DNA from: CAVYXZ01 sp963772595
GTDB lineage: Bacteria; Chloroflexota; Anaerolineae; Aggregatilineales; Phototrophicaceae
NCBI GenBank assembly: GCA_963772595.1
Contig: CAVYXZ010000008.1
Location: 310,001 to 374,000 of the forward strand
Direction of reading: 5' to 3'
Length of the DNA: 64,000 nucleotides
The notes below the pieces were generated by a model. That model did no database searches. It saw only the letters and a list, made by a program, of their open reading frames with translations, and was not told the origin of the DNA. Made by a program: the position numbers and the translations under genes. Shown piece by piece: positions 1 through 9,963 of the stretch. Position 1 is the stretch's first letter, and each line of letters starts with the position of its first letter.

Positions 1-23
1 GTTTGAGGCAAGAGTTCCTACCA

Positions 24-87
24 GGGCACAATAGATTGTGCCCCTACGAGTAGCGTGTGTGATGTAGGGGCACAGCCTGCTGTGCCC
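24..87. repeat. Double-hairpin palindromic repeat, copy 1
   Basis: Two perfect hairpins: GGGCACAAT-AG-ATTGTGCCC (24-43) and GGGCACAGC-CT-GCTGTGCCC (68-87). They are joined by an inverted CCCCTAC/GTAGGGG pair (41-47 and 64-70). The same two-hairpin layout recurs at 60084-60148 with compensated bases in the first stem. It lies upstream of the cation exchanger and has no coding potential. It could act in RNA or be a REP/MITE-like element. Confidence 0.8.
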
Positions 88-227
88 GTTGTATGGTCTC
101 TGTCTGATCGAACCGAACAAAACACGATCCCTTCTCAACAGCAGGCATTGTAACCCATTCGGATTGGCACGGAAGCCCGGTCCATCTTATACTGGCGGTT
201 CATCGGGCGAACACGCAGGACGACGCT

Positions 228-1295
228 ATGTTTCAACGGATACTCTACGGCCTCTTACTCTTTGTGCCGGTGGCGCTGCTGGCGCAATTCGTGCTCAACG
301 CGGACCCGGTGCTGGTTTTCATCTTCGCCGCGCTGGCGATTATCCCGCTGGCCGACGTGATGGGTGAGGCGACCGAAGAACTGGCGGTCCACACCGGCCC
401 CAAGCTGGGCGGCCTGCTGAATGCCACGCTGGGCAACGCGGCGGAACTCATCATCACCATCTTCGCGCTGCACGAGGGCCTGCTGGATCTGGTGCGCGCC
501 TCGATCACCGGCTCGATCATCGGCAACCTGCTGCTGGTGACCGGCTTCAGCGTCCTGGTCGGCGGCCTCAAACACGGCATTCAGAAATTCGACCGGCGCA
601 CGGCGGCGATCAATGCCACGCTGCTGATTCTGGCGGTGCTGGCGCTGGTGATCCCCTCGATTTTCGACGCCGCGATTGAGCCGGACAGGGCCGCCGAACT
701 CGGCCTCAGCGAAGGCGTGGCCCTGGTGATGATCGTGCTGTATGTACTGATGGTCCTCTACAACTTCACGCAGAAAGGTGAATCGCCGGCGGAAGAAGAA
801 GCGCATCACGCTAACTGGAGCGTGCAGCGCGCGCTGATCGTCCTGATCGCAGCGACAGTGGCGATTGCCTTCATGAGTGAGATCCTGGTGGGTGCGGTCG
901 AACACGTTACCGAGGCGCTGGGCCTGACCGAGTTCTTCATCGGCGTGATCCTCATTCCGATCATCGGCAATGTGGCCGAGCATCTGGTGGCGGTGCAGGT
1001 CGCCCTGAAGAACAAGATGGAGCTGAGCCTGTCCGTCTCGTTGGGGTCCAGCCTGCAAATCGCGCTCTTCGTCGCCCCGGTGCTGGTCTTCATCAGCCTC
1101 TTCGTCAGCCAGAGTCCGCTGCTGCTGGTCTTCAACAGCTTCGAACTGGTCGCCCTGATCGCCGCTGCGGTCATCGCCGCCTTTATCGCCCAGGACGGCG
1201 AATCGAACTGGCTGGAAGGTGCCATGCTGCTGGGCGTCTATGTGATGATCGCTATCGCCTTCTTCTACCTGCCGGTCAACGGCGTCGGGACGTGA
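228..1295 (+). CDS. cax: Ca2+/H+ antiporter (CaCA/CAX family)
   Basis: An integral-membrane antiporter of 355 residues that would export Ca2+ in exchange for protons. About 10-11 hydrophobic segments are visible. The two CaCA alpha-repeat signatures are present: GNAAELI near residue 67 in the first half and GNVAEH near residue 244 in the second, each supplying the acidic ion-binding Glu. An acidic stretch (PAEEEAHH) separates the halves, as is usual for bacterial CAX proteins. The ATG at 228 follows an AGGA-type ribosome site. Length is normal for the family. Its stop overlaps a GTG that opens a HAD remnant. Calcium specificity is family-level inference. Confidence 0.93.
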   Translation: MFQRILYGLLLFVPVALLAQFVLNADPVLVFIFAALAIIPLADVMGEATEELAVHTGPKLGGLLNATLGNAAELIITIFALHEGLLDLVRASITGSIIGNLLLVTGFSVLVGGLKHGIQKFDRRTAAINATLLILAVLALVIPSIFDAAIEPDRAAELGLSEGVALVMIVLYVLMVLYNFTQKGESPAEEEAHHANWSVQRALIVLIAATVAIAFMSEILVGAVEHVTEALGLTEFFIGVILIPIIGNVAEHLVAVQVALKNKMELSLSVSLGSSLQIALFVAPVLVFISLFVSQSPLLLVFNSFELVALIAAAVIAAFIAQDGESNWLEGAMLLGVYVMIAIAFFYLPVNGVGT

Positions 1296-1519
1296 CGAAC
1301 CTCATCATTTACTCACATGAAGTGGGTATGATGAAGCCAGACCCGCGCATCGATGCCTTGATCTGCGAGCGCCTGGACGTCGTGGTGACGAAGACCGTCT
1401 TTCTGGACGATTTCGAACCAAACGTCACGGCTGCGCGTGGATTGGGTATGCAGGCCCTCCAACACCCGCTCGAAAACGCCTGGTATGGCCTGACTGCACA
1501 AGACCGGGTATCATGGTGA
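1292..1519 (+). pseudogene. C-terminal remnant of HAD-IA family hydrolase
   Basis: A 75-residue reading frame that begins at a GTG overlapping the stop of the exchanger. It holds only the C-terminal HAD motifs: the Lys motif (VGMMKPDP, residues 12-19) and the acidic Mg2+-binding motif (FLDDFEPNV, residues 37-45), followed by the usual ARGLGM helix. The N-terminal DxD nucleophile and the cap, about 120-130 residues, are missing, and upstream DNA is entirely occupied by the exchanger. It is therefore a fragment or decayed gene. Phosphatase activity is not expected. Confidence 0.7.
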
Positions 1520-1557
1520 CACAGCCTGCGGGCTGTAAATGTTGAGGTTTTATTGGT

Positions 1558-3492
1558 ATGGCCTTTCTGACTCCGTTGGCGCTCTTGGCCGGGCTGTTGG
1601 CGATCCCCATTATTTTGTTGTATATGCTCCGGCTGCGGCGGCGCGAGATCGTCATCAGCAGCACCTTCCTCTGGCAGCAGATTCTGCAAGACAGCGAAGC
1701 GAACACGCCCTGGCAGCGGCTGCGGCGCAATCTCCTGCTGCTGCTGCAACTGCTGATCCTGGCGGCCCTGGTGCTGGCGCTGGCGCGGCCCTTCATGATT
1801 GTCCCGGCGGTGGGCACCGGCCAGATCGTCCTGCTGTTGGATGCCTCGGCCAGTATGCAAGCCCAGGATATGGATGGTCGCACGCGCTTCCAGGTGGCAC
1901 AGGACGAGGCGCTGAACGTCGTCAGCACGCTGGGCGCGACGGATACTATGACCGTTGTGCGTGTGGCGCAGGTGCCGGAGGTGATCGTCCCGGCGACCAA
2001 CGACCGCCTGATCCTCAACGCAGCGATTCGTGCTGCGCGAGTCAGCAATGCCAGCGCCAACTGGACCGCTGCCCTGACGCTTGCCATTGGCAGCGCGATT
2101 GACACCAACGACTTCACGCTGGTCATCGTCAGCGATGGCGGCCTGGGCGATTCGGCCCTGCTGCCGGAGATTCCCGGCGAAGTGCGTTATATCCCGGTAG
2201 GTCAGTCGAGCGAAAACGTCGCCATCAGCGCCCTGGCGACTCGCGCCCGTGCCGGAGAGACGCCGGAACTCTTCACGCAGATCAGCAACTACGGCACGCA
2301 GGACGCCGAGGTCGTCTACAGTCTGTACATCGACGGCGACTTCTTTACCTCGCGCATCGTGACCGTCCCGGCGCATGACGACGTACCGCTGGTCTCCGAC
2401 CGGTTGCCCGCGGGCTTCAGCCTGGTGGAGGCTTCACTGGAGCCGACCAGCAGCTCGCCGGTGCCGGATAATCTGGCGGCAGATAACCAGGCCTGGACCG
2501 TCGCCAACAGCGTGACGGACCGTCAGGTGCTGTGGGTCTCGCCGGATAACGTCTTCCTGGAGCAGATGCTGCACAGCCTCCCGGCGATCAATGCGGTGCG
2601 CGGCGAGGACATCCCGCGCCAGCCCTTCGACCTCTATGTGCTGGATCGCTGGCTGCCAGACGGTCCGCTTCCCGACGGCGATTTGCTCTTCGTGGACCCG
2701 CCGGAGAGCACTACGTTGTTCACCGTTGGCCCGACTGTGAACCTCAGCAACGAGCCGGACCTCAATAAGCACATTATGACGGTGACTCCTAATGATCCGC
2801 GCACGCAGTTCCTCGATTTCGACGCGGTGAACATCATCGAATACAGCCAGATTAGTGCCGAGTGGGCGACGCCGCTGGTGACGGTGGGCGAGGACCCGCT
2901 GATCCAGGCCGGGGTGATCGACGGGCGGCAGGTGGCGATTCTGGGCTTCGACATCCATAAGACCGATCTGCCGCTGCAAATTAGCTGGCCGATCCTGATG
3001 GCGAACCTGATGGACTGGTTCGCGCCGCAGTCGGTGCTGCCGGTCACGGATCTTACTGTCGGCGATTCGCTGGCGATTCACCCGCCGCTGACATCCGATC
3101 ATGTCGTCATTACCGCGCCGGATGGCACGCAGCAGGATTTACCGGTGCAGGGCCAGTCGGTCATCTATGCCGATACGAATCAGGTCGGCGTGTACCATCT
3201 GGATATTTTGCGCGGCCCGGCGGTCGAGCAGCAGCAGGTCTTTACGGTCAACCTCTTCGACCCGCACGAGAGCGACATCACACCGCAGGCCGAGATTACG
3301 CTGGGGGAGACGGCGGTGCGCGGCGGCGCGCAGGATGACCTGGGGGAGGTCGAGTTCTGGCCCTGGATCGCGCTGGTCGGCCTGCTGATTCTGCTGCTGG
3401 AATGGTACATCTACCAGCGGCGGCAGCGTATGCCCAGCCGTTTTGAGCCGGTGCAGCGTCCAGGCAGCCGGCGGCGGACGGTGCGGTCATGA
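1558..3492 (+). CDS. BatA-like VWA-domain membrane protein
   Basis: A protein of 644 residues. It starts with a BatA-type N-terminal hydrophobic hairpin (about residues 5-25 and 58-82, with the LRRREIVISS segment between). A von Willebrand factor A domain follows, with a MIDAS-like DASASM motif near residue 97. A long beta-rich extracytoplasmic part comes next, and a single C-terminal membrane helix near residue 605 precedes a basic tail. Bat-type proteins are usually coupled to MoxR ATPases, but no MoxR lies in the window. The next gene has related architecture, so the two probably form an envelope complex. The ligand is unknown. Confidence 0.85.
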   Translation: MAFLTPLALLAGLLAIPIILLYMLRLRRREIVISSTFLWQQILQDSEANTPWQRLRRNLLLLLQLLILAALVLALARPFMIVPAVGTGQIVLLLDASASMQAQDMDGRTRFQVAQDEALNVVSTLGATDTMTVVRVAQVPEVIVPATNDRLILNAAIRAARVSNASANWTAALTLAIGSAIDTNDFTLVIVSDGGLGDSALLPEIPGEVRYIPVGQSSENVAISALATRARAGETPELFTQISNYGTQDAEVVYSLYIDGDFFTSRIVTVPAHDDVPLVSDRLPAGFSLVEASLEPTSSSPVPDNLAADNQAWTVANSVTDRQVLWVSPDNVFLEQMLHSLPAINAVRGEDIPRQPFDLYVLDRWLPDGPLPDGDLLFVDPPESTTLFTVGPTVNLSNEPDLNKHIMTVTPNDPRTQFLDFDAVNIIEYSQISAEWATPLVTVGEDPLIQAGVIDGRQVAILGFDIHKTDLPLQISWPILMANLMDWFAPQSVLPVTDLTVGDSLAIHPPLTSDHVVITAPDGTQQDLPVQGQSVIYADTNQVGVYHLDILRGPAVEQQQVFTVNLFDPHESDITPQAEITLGETAVRGGAQDDLGEVEFWPWIALVGLLILLLEWYIYQRRQRMPSRFEPVQRPGSRRRTVRS

Positions 3493-3499
3493 ATAGAAT

Positions 3500-3534
3500 C
3501 CTCACTCTAAATCCCTCTCCCTCAGGGCGAGAGG
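3500..3534. repeat. CCCTCTCC-type dispersed palindrome, copy 1
   Basis: A stem-forming stretch with CCCTCTCCCT and GGGCGAGAGG arms and a flanking CCTCACTCTAAAT, between the two VWA genes. Related sequences occur at 7311-7356 and 44300-44345. The rest of the 137-base gap contains nothing I recognise. Confidence 0.55.
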
Positions 3535-3629
3535 CTTTCAAGATCGTCTTTTTTGGTTTTCTCCCCCTCGTTCTGACGTGTGTTGTAGGCCGTGCCCAAT
3601 TGATCCGTTGCGGGGATGAGGCTTAGCCT

Positions 3630-6542
3630 ATGCCGACGACCTTATTCTCCTTCTCCTCGCCGATTGCGCTGGTACTGCTGCTGGCGCTGCCGCTGGTGAT
3701 CTATCTCGGCTGGCCGCGCCAACGCTTCCGGCGGCTGCGTGATTCGCTCAGTCTGGCGCTGCGCAGCGTGCTGGTTTTGATGCTGGTGCTGGCACTGGCG
3801 GGTTTGCAGATCGCCCAATCGGCCAATAAGCTGGCGGTCGTCTTCCTGGTGGATGTGTCGGACAGCATCGGCGTGGATGCGCAGGCGCAGGAACTGGACT
3901 ATGTCCGGCAGGCGCTGCAAAACATGGGGCCGGATGATGTGGCCGGGGTGGTCGTCTTCGGCGCGGACCCGCGCACCGAACGCCTGGTGAATGCCGTGCG
4001 CGAACTGGGCGAGATTCAATCGGAGCCGGTGACGAGCAACACCGACATTGCCGAAGCGATCCGGCATGGCATCGCGCTTTTCCCCAGCGATGCGGCCCGG
4101 CGGCTGGTGATTCTCAGCGATGGGCGGGCGACGGTGGGCGATACCGACGCGGCCCTGCGGCAGGCAGCGGCCCTGGGCGTTGAGGTCAGCTACGTGGTGC
4201 CGACGGTCGAGCGCGGCCCGGAAGTGCAGGTGACGGATCTCAGCGCGCCCAGTACAGTCACGGAGAACCAGCCTTTTGACCTCTCGCTGACGATTGAATC
4301 CGACGAAGCGACGGCGGCGACGGTCACGATTCTGGATGCCGGGACGATTATCAAGCGCCAGGAGGTGGACCTGCGGCCAGGGGCCAATCATTACACCCTC
4401 TCGCTGCCCGGTTCCCCGCCGGATTTCAAGTATTTCCGCGTCCAGGTCGATCCGCAGGGCAGTGACGGCTTCCGTCAGAACAACGAACTGGCGACTTTCA
4501 GCCAGATCGTCGGGCCACCGCGCGCCCTGCTGGTGAGCCAGAATGCGAATGAGATTCAATACCTGCGGCCCGCGCTGGAAGAGGGCGGTGTGCAGATCGA
4601 CGTAATTACGCCGGATGCCATGCCGACGGGTCCGGCGGCGCTGATCCCCTATGATGCGGTGGTGATGGCGAACGTCCCGGCGACGGCCTTAAGCAACGTG
4701 AGCATGGAGACTCTCGACAGCTACGTCCGCGACCTGGGCGGTGGATTGGTCTTTATTGGCGGGCCAGAGAGCTATGCGCCGGGCGGCTATTTCCGCACAC
4801 CGCTGGAAAACACGCTGCCGGTCGAGACGCAAATTAAGGATCAGCAGCGCCTGCCGCAGTTGAGCATCGTCTACCTGATTGACCGTTCGGGCAGCATGGG
4901 CACGGTCAACGCTGATGGAGTCCAGAACATCGACCTGGCGAAAGAAGCCATCATCCGCTCGATTGATTTCCTCCAGCCGACCGACCGGGCTGGCGTAGTG
5001 TCCTTCGATACCGATGGCCTGTGGATCGCGCCCATTCAGCCGGTGCTGGATCGTCTGGGCTTGCAGCGCGAGGTCGGCAGACTGCGCGCGGGCGGCGGTA
5101 CGGACATCCTGGCCGGGATGCGCCTCGCGGCGGGGGCCATTAGCCAGGAACAGTCGGACCGCAAGCATATCATTCTGCTGACGGACGGCGGGGCCAGCCC
5201 GGAGGGGCTGATTGAACTGGCCGGGACACTGCGGCGTGATAGCAACGTCACCACCTCTATCATCGCTATCGGCGAGGGCAGCGCGGATTTCCTGGCTGAT
5301 ATGGCCGCTGCCGGGGGCGGGAACTATCATCAAGTCGATCTGGTGGAGACGATCCCGCAGATTTTCACGATGGAGACAGTGCTCGCCAGCCGCTCCTACA
5401 TCCTGGAGCAGGACTTTGTGCCCAGCGGCGCAGCGCCCAGCCCGATCCTCAGCGGAATCACCAGCGTGCCGAATTTGCTGGGCTATGTCGCCACCGAACC
5501 TAAACAGACAGCGCAGGTGATCCTCAAAGGACCTGCGCCCTTCGAAGACCCGATTCTGGCCTCCTGGCAGTATGGCCTGGGGCGCGCGGTGGCCTTCACC
5601 AGTGATGCGACGGCGCGCTGGGGCGCGCATTGGGTTACCTGGGATAATTTCACCCGCTTCTGGAGTCAGGCCCTGGCCTGGACGATGACGCAGGGCAGCG
5701 GCGATAAGCTCGAATTGCAGGTCGTGCTGGAAGGTGAACAGGCCCGGCTGATTGTCGATGCCCGCAGCGAGGACGGTCAGTTCCTCAACGGCCTCAACTT
5801 GCAGGCCGCTATCAGCAGCACGACATCCGACCCCATGCACGTCAATCTGCATCAGATTGCCCCCGGTCGCTATGAGGCGGTCTTCACACCGACTGAAGAA
5901 GGGGCCTATTTCCTCTCGATCAGCGGGCAGGGCGTGGTGGATGGCAATCCCATCCAGGTGCGGCAGATCACCGGCTGGGTGATGAGCTATTCGCCCGAAT
6001 ATCGCGTCCAGGCCCAGACGAGCAACGTCAATCTGCTGCGGGATCTGGCGCAGATGACCGGCGGGCGTGACATGGCCGAGGACCCGGCGCTGCCTTTTGT
6101 TCACAACCTTGTCGTGCGCAATGCGTATACACCTTTGTGGCCTTATCTCCTGCTGGCGGTGCTGCTGCTGCTGCCGGTCGATATTGCTGTCCGGCGGCTG
6201 GTCATTACCCCCAGCGATCTGCGGCGGGCACGGCTGGCGATCTTCGGCGCGGGGCGGAACGTGGCCTCTGAGACCGGGTCGGAGCGTATCAGCAGCTTGA
6301 TCGGCGCACGCGAACGCGGTCGTCATCGGGCTGAGGAGACCTCGCGCACGCTGGGTACACTGCGCGCTAATCAGGAGCAGCGCCGTGCGGAACGCCCGCA
6401 GGCCGCGACAGCCGAGACGGGCGCGCAGGAAGACGATCAGCCGCGCTATGTCGCCCCCAGGCCGGACTATCATGAACCGGGGGCCACGACGACGGGCGAA
6501 CTGCTGAAGACTATCCGCAAACGCCGCGATGACGAGGACTGA
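3630..6542 (+). CDS. Large VWA/glutamine-amidotransferase-like membrane protein
   Basis: A protein of 970 residues with two N-terminal membrane helices (about 7-27 and 40-65). A first VWA-like domain has VDVSDSIG near residue 74, followed by an Ig-like part. A class I glutamine-amidotransferase-like fold comes next (ALLVSQN, then GGGLVFIGGPESY near 375), with no obvious catalytic Cys. A second VWA domain has a full DRSGSMG MIDAS near residue 418, and a C-terminal membrane helix lies near 840. The tail is polar and Arg/Glu-rich. This arrangement is common in bacterial chloride-channel-like or BatA-type operons. It likely works with the preceding VWA protein; the function is unproven. Confidence 0.85.
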   Translation: MPTTLFSFSSPIALVLLLALPLVIYLGWPRQRFRRLRDSLSLALRSVLVLMLVLALAGLQIAQSANKLAVVFLVDVSDSIGVDAQAQELDYVRQALQNMGPDDVAGVVVFGADPRTERLVNAVRELGEIQSEPVTSNTDIAEAIRHGIALFPSDAARRLVILSDGRATVGDTDAALRQAAALGVEVSYVVPTVERGPEVQVTDLSAPSTVTENQPFDLSLTIESDEATAATVTILDAGTIIKRQEVDLRPGANHYTLSLPGSPPDFKYFRVQVDPQGSDGFRQNNELATFSQIVGPPRALLVSQNANEIQYLRPALEEGGVQIDVITPDAMPTGPAALIPYDAVVMANVPATALSNVSMETLDSYVRDLGGGLVFIGGPESYAPGGYFRTPLENTLPVETQIKDQQRLPQLSIVYLIDRSGSMGTVNADGVQNIDLAKEAIIRSIDFLQPTDRAGVVSFDTDGLWIAPIQPVLDRLGLQREVGRLRAGGGTDILAGMRLAAGAISQEQSDRKHIILLTDGGASPEGLIELAGTLRRDSNVTTSIIAIGEGSADFLADMAAAGGGNYHQVDLVETIPQIFTMETVLASRSYILEQDFVPSGAAPSPILSGITSVPNLLGYVATEPKQTAQVILKGPAPFEDPILASWQYGLGRAVAFTSDATARWGAHWVTWDNFTRFWSQALAWTMTQGSGDKLELQVVLEGEQARLIVDARSEDGQFLNGLNLQAAISSTTSDPMHVNLHQIAPGRYEAVFTPTEEGAYFLSISGQGVVDGNPIQVRQITGWVMSYSPEYRVQAQTSNVNLLRDLAQMTGGRDMAEDPALPFVHNLVVRNAYTPLWPYLLLAVLLLLPVDIAVRRLVITPSDLRRARLAIFGAGRNVASETGSERISSLIGARERGRHRAEETSRTLGTLRANQEQRRAERPQAATAETGAQEDDQPRYVAPRPDYHEPGATTTGELLKTIRKRRDDED

Positions 6543-6546
6543 GTCC

Positions 6547-7272
6547 ATGATTGACGACGCCTTCCCACGCAAACGCAAAAACGACGAGTACCGAGACTCG
6601 CTGCTCAGTGCCCTGCTGCGCTGGTTGGGACAGGTGTTCCTGTTTGGTTACCGGAATCTGATTGAGAAACCGCTGCGCTGGGGCTGGCGGGACCATGCGC
6701 TGCTGTGCTGGGCTGGACCTGGCGTGCGAACCGGCGATGTCTCCTGACTGGACCTGGCGGGCGAGCTGGTGGATGCTCAAACTGCCGCTGCGGGCGCTGG
6801 GCTGGACCTGGCGCGGGCTGTGACTGCTGGTTTTTGGCCGCATCCCGAATTCGATACGGCCCGCGAGCGCGAGATTTTCCTGCGTATCCGGCGGCGCTAC
6901 CGGCGGCGCAACCACTTCATCCTGCATCTCTTTGCTTTTGTCGGCATCAACGCGGGTATGTGGATCGACTGGCTCGACATGACCGCTTACCGCTACGACG
7001 CCTATGCTCCCTATTCACTCGGCCCGCGTCTGGGTTTCATGGCGTTCTGGGGCGTGGTGCTGCTGCTGCACTATATCCGGTTGCGCATGGGCGAAGCGGA
7101 AGATCGAGAACTGGAAAATGCGCTGGAACGTGAGTACGAACGTCAGCAGCCGCTCTACTACGAAGAGATGGACGAATATTACGGCGACTACGCCCACCTG
7201 AGCGATGATCCGGCAGCGGCAGAATACTTGCCGGAGCCGCCGCAAGTCAAGCGCAAGACCGGCGCACGATAA
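6547..7272 (+). CDS. 2TM-domain membrane protein (frame-disrupted)
   Basis: Starts at the ATG at 6547, five bases after the preceding VWA gene. The N-terminal part (MIDDAFPRKR, then a short amphipathic segment) runs in one frame to about 6705. An alternative frame then carries Trp/Arg-rich WTWRASWWMLKLPLRAL, and the first frame resumes near 6830. The C-terminal part holds a 2TM domain: RRRNHFILHLFAFVGINAG and a second helix (LGFMAFWGVVLLLHYIRL), then an acidic Tyr-rich tail. Two compensating single-base changes would give one protein of about 240 residues. Probably transcribed with the VWA genes; function unknown. Confidence 0.6.
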
Positions 7273-7310
7273 CGTCTTATTCTGGCCTCTGGGAGGATGT
7301 GGTTTTTCTC

Positions 7311-7356
7311 ACTTAACCTCAGCCCTGAACCCCCTCGCCAACATGGAGAAGGGGAG
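7311..7356. repeat. CCCTCTCC-type dispersed palindrome, copy 2
   Basis: Carries ACTTAACCTCAGCCCTGAAC, then CCCCTCGCC and GGAGAAGGGG arms. It is the reverse complement of the copy at 44300-44345 with a few differences. The remainder of the 282-base gap (7273-7554) is AT-richer than the genes and would contain the promoter of the next gene; I see no convincing boxes. Confidence 0.55.
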
Positions 7357-7554
7357 TTTATTGAGTAAGATTTCAATATACGTCGGCAGTTTGTGGATAT
7401 ACCCAGAATGCTCCCCTCAGGCGGCTGAAAATCAAGCCTGTTGGGCAAATCCCGCCTCAAATCCGGGAAATTTCACAGAAACCTAACGCTCCTTTATGGG
7501 CGCGCTGATCCTATTCGCCTATAATAATCGAAAACACCTTTGGGAGACGGTTTC

Positions 7555-8962
7555 ATGGACGAGGCAGAACGCCTGTTTCAAGAGGGATTAATTCTGCTGC
7601 GCGACGCGAACGATATGGCCGGGGCCAGGCGGGCGCTGCTGGCTTCGCTGAAGTTGAACCCGCGCAACGATATGGCCTGGGTCTGGTTATCGCGTGTGGT
7701 GACAGATGCTGACAAGCGGCGCGAGTGCCTGCGGCGGGCGCTGAAGCTCAACCCGGAAAATGACCAGGCGCGCAGCCTGCTGAGCGCACTGGACAAGATG
7801 CGCACGCAGGAATGGCAAGCTGTTGCGGAGCAAACAGTCGGGGCGCGCTCGCTGCTGCGTTCGACCGGGCGTTATCCGGCGGTCTCAGCAGATGGGGAGC
7901 CTGAGGCTGCGCAGTCTGTGCGCAAGCTGCCGCCCAGCCGGGAGATTGAGCGTTATCTCAAACGCGCGAACGCCTTTGTCGAAGACGGCGATCCTGAAAA
8001 AGCGATTGAAGAATGGGTGGCGGTGCTCAAGCTGGAGGTCGATCACGAAGAGGCCATGCGCCAGGCGGTGCGCTATCTTTCGCGCATGAAATACATTGAC
8101 GACGCCCGCGAACTGGTCATGCGGGCCATGCATGCGGGACGACGCACCCCTCGATTTACCTGACCGCTATCGACATCGCGCGGCATCAGGGCAACTATTC
8201 CGAAGGGGATGACCTGCGCGAGAAGCTCTGCGCGCTGCCGGATGTGGACGACGCGATGATCGTCAAGATGGCCGATTATTTCGGCGACAACCAGCAGACG
8301 GATCGCGCCGAACGGGTGCTGGAAAAAGCCCTGGCGACGGCGTCCGAAAAGTCAGACGCTGCTGACTGCTCTGGGCGATCTGCACGAGGACCAGGGCAGC
8401 GCCGGTCGAGGCCATGCGCTATTATGATCGGGCTGCGCGGCTGGGGACAGGCACCAAAGCAGGCCGCGAAGCAGATAAGCGGCTGTCGGCCTTGCGCCCG
8501 TTATGACCGACCGCGAACGCGGCAGCGCCGTGGCTGGCCTGGCGTGAGGTCGTCGGCATCGGCCTGTTTTTCCTGCTGCTGGCCTGGCAGGATGCCGGGC
8601 TGAACCTGCTGTCCCTGGGCCTGACGCGCTGGCTGGGCGTGCTGTTGAGCCTGGCCGGGGGCTATCTGTTGGTGACGGCGACTTCCTCCCCGCAGCAGCA
8701 GCCCATCGCGCGCATCTTAGGCGGTTCCGTCCCCGAAGCCAGCCCGACCAGCGGCGAGGCGCATCACGGCGTGATCGAAGAGGCGACCGAGCTGCCGATT
8801 GTCCCGTCCACGATGCGGTTGGTCCTGGGGACAGCGGGCGCAGCCCTGCATGGCGTGGCGCTGGTGATGGTTTTCGGCACAGCCATTCACCTGCTGCTGA
8901 ACCCGGTCTGGCCGCAGGATATGCCCACCATTGAAGACCTGATGACCGGCGCGCTGCGCTGA
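7555..8962 (+). CDS. TPR protein with C-terminal membrane segments (frame-disrupted)
   Basis: The ATG at 7555 follows a GGGAGACGG ribosome site. The first part has tetratricopeptide repeats (ALKLNPENDQARSLL, then AVLKLEVDHEEAMRQAVRYL). The frame changes near 8145, continues with IYLTAIDIARHQGNYSEGDD and ADYFGDNQQTDRAERVLEKA, changes again between 8340 and 8430, and ends in a stretch with three hydrophobic helices (VVGIGLFFLLLAW, WLGVLLSLAGGYLLV, LHGVALVMVFGTAIHLLL). With three or so single-base corrections it is about 470 residues. It probably scaffolds a membrane complex. The next gene follows 16 bases later, so they are likely co-transcribed. Confidence 0.6.
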
Positions 8963-8978
8963 GGCGAGGAGCCACTCA

Positions 8979-9873
8979 ATGGAACCGACCTTTCTCGATT
9001 TCATCATCTTTCTGCTGCTGATTGCCTACCAGTTTTCATCAGCGGGTTCTTCCTGCCGCTGCCGCTGACCGACATGGGCACGGTGCGCTATCGCAGCCTG
9101 CCCTACATGACGATCGCTGCTGATTCTGGTCAATTCGCTGGTCTTTATCCTGTGGCAGGCCTCCGAACCTCTACCAGGGCAGCGACGGCCTATGAGACTC
9201 ATCGGTTCGACGACCCTGCTGAACCAGTATATCGCCCAGGTCTGGACTTATGGCTATCGCGCCAGCTATCCTGCGCGAGGCGCTCAGCATGGGGGCCTTC
9301 ACCACCTTCACCTCGATGTTCATGCACGCCGACCTGTGGCATCTGCTGGGCAACATGATCTTCCTGTGGGCCTTCGGGCGGCGGCTGGAAGATGCCTGCG
9401 GCCCCTGGCGCTACTTGCTGTTCTATCTCTTCGCGGGATGGTGGCGAACATGGGCAGCGTCCTGCTCAACCCGCTGGGTGTGGATCAGCCCGGCATCGGG
9501 GCCAGCGGCGCAATCGCCGGTGTGATGGGGGCCTATCTGCTGCTGTTCCCGGCGGCGCAGGTCTACTGCTTCTGGGGCGATTATCTCGATTGTGCGCGTC
9601 TTTGTCGTCTATGCAGCGCGAATTTTCGGCTTCGGCGGCGAACTGCGGACGGCCCCGGTCTGGCGCTGGACCATCCGCGTCCCGGCCTGGCTGCTGCTGG
9701 TCTACTTCCTCATTCGCAATCTGCTGCCCTCGCTGGAGACGATCCAGAGCGGCGAAAACTTCAGCGGGGTCAATAATCTGGCGCACCTGACCGGATTCCT
9801 GGCGGCGATTGCGATCGTGCTGTTTGTGCGCAAGGATCTGGCCTCGCGTTTCGTCAGCGGGCGGCGGGTGTAG
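8979..9873 (+). CDS. Rhomboid-family intramembrane serine protease (frame-disrupted)
   Basis: Starts at the ATG at 8979 after GAGGCGAGGA. Rhomboid hallmarks are spread over different frames. HADLWHLLGNMIFLWAFGRR (the HxxxN oxyanion segment) lies at about 9325-9385, GASGAIAGVMGAYLLL (catalytic Ser of GxSG) at about 9500-9545, and the helix with catalytic His (NNLAHLTGFLAA) at about 9772-9807. About six or seven membrane helices are expected. At least four single-base frame changes occur (near 9030, 9120-9260, 9440 and 9590). If they are errors, this is a normal rhomboid of about 295 residues that cleaves membrane proteins; its substrate is unknown. Confidence 0.7.
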
Positions 9874-9963
9874 GATCTGTCTATGGGAGTACCATCGTGT
9901 GACCTAACGACGGTTTATTCGGGCGTACCCCATCACGACGCTGGTCTGCATAGCTGCTCCTCT

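Noticed and set aside
4689..6578. A 629-codon open frame antisense to the large VWA gene
   Set aside because: No recognisable domain; Arg/Gln/His-rich composition typical of the antisense of GC-rich genes. The sense frame has clear VWA motifs.
6547..9873. Programmed ribosomal frameshifting as the cause of the breaks
   Set aside because: Too many breaks in unrelated genes, without shared slippery sites or downstream structures; sequence error is simpler.
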